Assembly: GCA_003612485.1 (NCBI GenBank) | Contig: RAZA01000001.1 | Span: forward strand, 124,001 to 188,000 | Source of the DNA: a bacterium D16-50 | Lineage (GTDB): Bacteria; Bacillota; Clostridia; Lachnospirales; Lachnospiraceae | DNA length: 64,000 nucleotides | Reading direction: 5' to 3' | Part shown: piece by piece, positions 61,490-64,000 of the stretch | Layout of the letters: every line of letters starts with the position of its first letter | How positions within the stretch are numbered: position 1 is the stretch's first letter | Translations under genes and position numbers: made by a program | The notes under the pieces: model-generated | Database searches by the model: none | Told to the model about the DNA's origin: nothing | The model's input: the letters and a program-made list of their open reading frames with translations, nothing else

Positions 61490-64000
61490 TATTGATCACC
61501 CCGTATTCTTCCTGTTTAGAACGCATCTCCCGGTTGATGTCTTTCACGGCCTGTTCCAGGGCCTCCCTGACATCTCCGCCGCTGATGACCACGGTGGTCC
61601 ACGCATTCGTCATATGTCTCGTGGTCATATAGCTTCCGAGAACGGTAGGAGTCTCTCTGGCCCACTCCCACATGGCCTCCAAAGTCTTGATGTCGTCATC
61701 GTTCCAGGCAAGGCTCAGGAACGCCTCCTTGTTGGCGGTATTCCATCTTGCCTCGGCTCCCATCAGAGCCTCCACCTCCTTGGCGAACTGCTCCTGAGTC
61801 TCGGCGCTGCTCCACCATTTCAGGAACTCCCAGCTCTCCTCGGGCTTGTCGCTCTGCTTCATGATGACGTCTCCCTTGTCTGTCAGCGCCCCTGCAGAAC
61901 GGTTGATGGTTCCGTCCTCCTGCATCACGCCGGGCAGAGGAGCGATTCCCCATCTTCCCGCAATTTCGGGAGCCGCAACGGAAAGCTGCATGTACATATT
62001 GAAATCTCCCACGCCCAGAGGCATGATTCCCGAACGCATATACTGATAGAAATTGGCCGTCTCAGCCACACCGTAGTTGGTGAACAGCTCTGTGTATTCC
62101 TTGAACGCCCTATATGCCTGCGGCGTGTCCAATGCCGACTTCATGCCGTCTTCTGTGTAATAGCTGCCTCCGTTCTGGAACAGGAACTGGGTGAAATCAC
62201 GGCCGAAATAAAATTCCAATCCATCCTGATACAGCGCGGGAAGGACATAGTCATACAGATCCTGTCTGGTATTGGGCAGCTGAATGCCGCTCTCCGCCAG
62301 AAGGTCCTTGCGATAGAACAATACATTGAAATTCATGGTCTCAGGTATGGCGTAAGTGCCTCCCATGTATTCGTAGGGCGTCAGGGTAGCCTCCACAAAA
62401 CGGGACTTCACTTCCTCAAACCCTTCCATCTGGGAGAGATCATACACCTGATCCCGGATAGCGAACTCTACGGGGGAGGTGATGTCCACGCCCAGAGCCA
62501 CATCAGGGGCCTTGCCGGAGGTAATGGACAGCATCAGCGCGTTCACATTGCCCGCATTCAGCTGGGAGGCCGGAAGGACGTTCACATTGATGGCTATTCC
62601 CGACTCAGGGGTAAAGCTCTCGTCCGCAAGCTCCTTAATGACCTCGGCCCACTCGGTACCTCTGGCGATCCACACATTGATGGTCTCCTTGATTTCCACA
62701 TCCTCAGCCAGAACACTGCCTACATTATCATAATCCTTTGAGAAGGAAACGATGAACTGCTGCAGCGTGGCGCCAAGACGCTGGAATATATTGGAAGAAA
62801 CGCTTTCCCACTCCTCCTCGGGATTCCCGATGTCAAACCAGTCTATCACCAACGGACAGCTCTGCAGAGACAGATACCACTCGCTCAGGCTCTTCTGGGA
62901 AGTGGTCAGATCCGCCACCTTTTTCGCTATGCTGTAGGGATCGTCCAGCATCTCCTGTACCTGTGCCTCGATGGTGAGAAAGTTGTTTGCCATGGCCGGC
63001 GTCTTGGTTGACAATTGCTTCACCATCTCGCTCTTGGCCTGCATGCTCTTCACCAGATACTTCATCTGGGACTCCAGATTCGGAAGCTGTTTGAAAAAGC
63101 CGTAATCATAGTTGGGATCCGGATTGCTGCCCGTCAAACGGTTGATGCCCAAAAGCATATCGGAGAGAACCGTGATGTCCTCCTTGATGGAAGTCAAAAT
63201 CTTGCCGATCTCCCCCAGCTTCACCGTCATGGTGATAGTGTGCTTTCCCGCCGTCAGATAGAACAAGTAAGGATTTCCTTCTTCGTCACCCAGCTCCTCA
63301 AGCGCCCATCTGGAATTATAATGGAATTTATACTCCAGCAGCTCCTCAAAAGGCACCTCACCGTCGATGGCGATCTCCCTATAGGAAGGAAGCCCGTCAT
63401 TCCAGGACTGCTTCACGTACATGCCGATCTTATACAGACCGTCCTGCGGCACATCGAATTCCCATGTGATACTCTGGTTTCCTGCGCGCCACCGATATCC
63501 TCCCATGACATTCAGCTTACGGGTAGTGCTGGAGGGCGGCTCCACCAGAGGATCGCCGTCATTGTCCCTCCGCAGGGTCACATCGTTCTTTTCCAGAGTG
63601 GAAAGCTCCGCCTGAACACGCTTCTTTTCCACCGCCGCGGCAGAATATCCCTTGGCCGCATACTCTGCCGCCACCTCCGCATAAGGCTTGTATTCATTGG
63701 GGGGCGCCAGCCGAATGCCGGACACATACATATCCACCTTATTATATATGAAACGCACCGTGTGCTCCCCGGCCTCCAGATACACGCTGAAGAAATCCGA
63801 ATAAATCCCGGAGGTGTCCTTCAGACGGGAAACCCTCCATCCGGGTATCTCCACCTGAGGCGGTCTGGTCTCATCTCCCAGACTGTTTATCACCGGCTCG
63901 CTCTCATCCCTGAAAAAGCGGTCCAGCTCAATATCGCTGCTTTCCTCAAAGGGCGCAGCGCCGTCTATGTACAATATTCTTTTTGCGGAATCCGAACTGC
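61482..64000 (-). CDS. solute-binding protein fused to glycan-binding-like domains (partial, 5' end outside window)
   Basis: The open frame reaches the window edge, so the N-terminus and any signal peptide are missing. The first visible 300 residues contain two jelly-roll-like units, each with a hairpin such as YLEAGEHTVRF and YLTAGKHTITM, linked by a helix. A helical region (about 270-400) follows, and then a complete family-1 solute-binding domain (from about 415: INVWIARGTEWAEVIKELADE, ending VREALEQAVKDINREM). It is the first gene of the eight-gene operon in view and overlaps the next by eight bases. It probably captures a polymer end and presents oligosaccharides to the permeases. Confidence 0.85.
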   Translation of the reverse strand, partial: SSDSAKRILYIDGAAPFEESSDIELDRFFRDESEPVINSLGDETRPPQVEIPGWRVSRLKDTSGIYSDFFSVYLEAGEHTVRFIYNKVDMYVSGIRLAPPNEYKPYAEVAAEYAAKGYSAAAVEKKRVQAELSTLEKNDVTLRRDNDGDPLVEPPSSTTRKLNVMGGYRWRAGNQSITWEFDVPQDGLYKIGMYVKQSWNDGLPSYREIAIDGEVPFEELLEYKFHYNSRWALEELGDEEGNPYLFYLTAGKHTITMTVKLGEIGKILTSIKEDITVLSDMLLGINRLTGSNPDPNYDYGFFKQLPNLESQMKYLVKSMQAKSEMVKQLSTKTPAMANNFLTIEAQVQEMLDDPYSIAKKVADLTTSQKSLSEWYLSLQSCPLVIDWFDIGNPEEEWESVSSNIFQRLGATLQQFIVSFSKDYDNVGSVLAEDVEIKETINVWIARGTEWAEVIKELADESFTPESGIAINVNVLPASQLNAGNVNALMLSITSGKAPDVALGVDITSPVEFAIRDQVYDLSQMEGFEEVKSRFVEATLTPYEYMGGTYAIPETMNFNVLFYRKDLLAESGIQLPNTRQDLYDYVLPALYQDGLEFYFGRDFTQFLFQNGGSYYTEDGMKSALDTPQAYRAFKEYTELFTNYGVAETANFYQYMRSGIMPLGVGDFNMYMQLSVAAPEIAGRWGIAPLPGVMQEDGTINRSAGALTDKGDVIMKQSDKPEESWEFLKWWSSAETQEQFAKEVEALMGAEARWNTANKEAFLSLAWNDDDIKTLEAMWEWARETPTVLGSYMTTRHMTNAWTTVVISGGDVREALEQAVKDINREMRSKQEEYGVINNG

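Noticed and set aside
61341..62741. 466-codon plus-strand frame opposite the first permease and binding protein genes
   Set aside because: Shadow of two well-supported genes.

Overview
The window looks like the chromosome of an endospore-forming, carbohydrate-degrading Clostridia member, most likely a gut Lachnospiraceae. Evidence: a complete spoIIIAA-AH operon and spoIVB, a Firmicutes-type nusB-xseA-xseB-ispA-dxs-tlyA-nadK-recN housekeeping run, strong AGGAGG ribosome binding sites, many pectin-backbone (rhamnogalacturonan) enzymes and several MalF/MalG-type sugar importers. Species cannot be named from sequence alone.

Layout. 1-3 kb: an ssb-like OB-fold protein and, divergently, typA/bipA. 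3-8 kb: a possible small transcript with its own promoter and terminator, then a MerR regulator divergent from a two-gene heterodimeric ABC exporter, with a textbook 19-bp-spacer MerR operator between them. 8-22 kb: a visibly AT-richer accessory region. It holds an AraC regulator and a five-gene operon (GH42, solute-binding lipoprotein, GH43, PL4 rhamnogalacturonan lyase, GH42), a decayed IS256-family element, a P-loop kinase, and a DUF3990 (predicted ADP-ribosyltransferase-like) gene with its usual partner. A 71-bp direct repeat lies at both ends of the 12-kb carbohydrate segment, fused to the 3' end of a gene at each site. 22-32.7 kb: core genes spoIVB, recN, nadK, tlyA, dxs, ispA, xseB, xseA, nusB, asp23. 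32.8-43.2 kb: a transglutaminase-like lipoprotein, prfC, deoB and spoIIIAH-AA, with two unusual tandem-repeat blocks between spoIIIA genes. 43.4-50.7 kb: a second transglutaminase-like protein, a PL11 rhamnogalacturonan lyase, a beta-CASP nuclease and an acyltransferase. 50.8 kb: tRNA-Gly(GCC). 51-64 kb: an eight-gene operon read right to left with two solute-binding proteins, two permease pairs, a DUF5696 protein and an NHL-repeat/membrane fusion; its first gene runs off the window.

How the parts fit. PL4 and PL11 lyases cut the rhamnogalacturonan-I backbone, the two GH42 and the GH43 enzymes probably trim galactan side chains, and the solute-binding proteins and permeases import the products. 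No ATPase for these importers is present, so a shared MsmX-type ATPase elsewhere is expected. The spoIIIA products form the feeding-tube channel of the forespore and SpoIVB signals to the mother cell. The two transglutaminase-like proteins flank the spoIIIA-deoB-prfC block.

Limits: all family names come from reading motifs and remembered family features. No database search, structure prediction or RNA folding was run.
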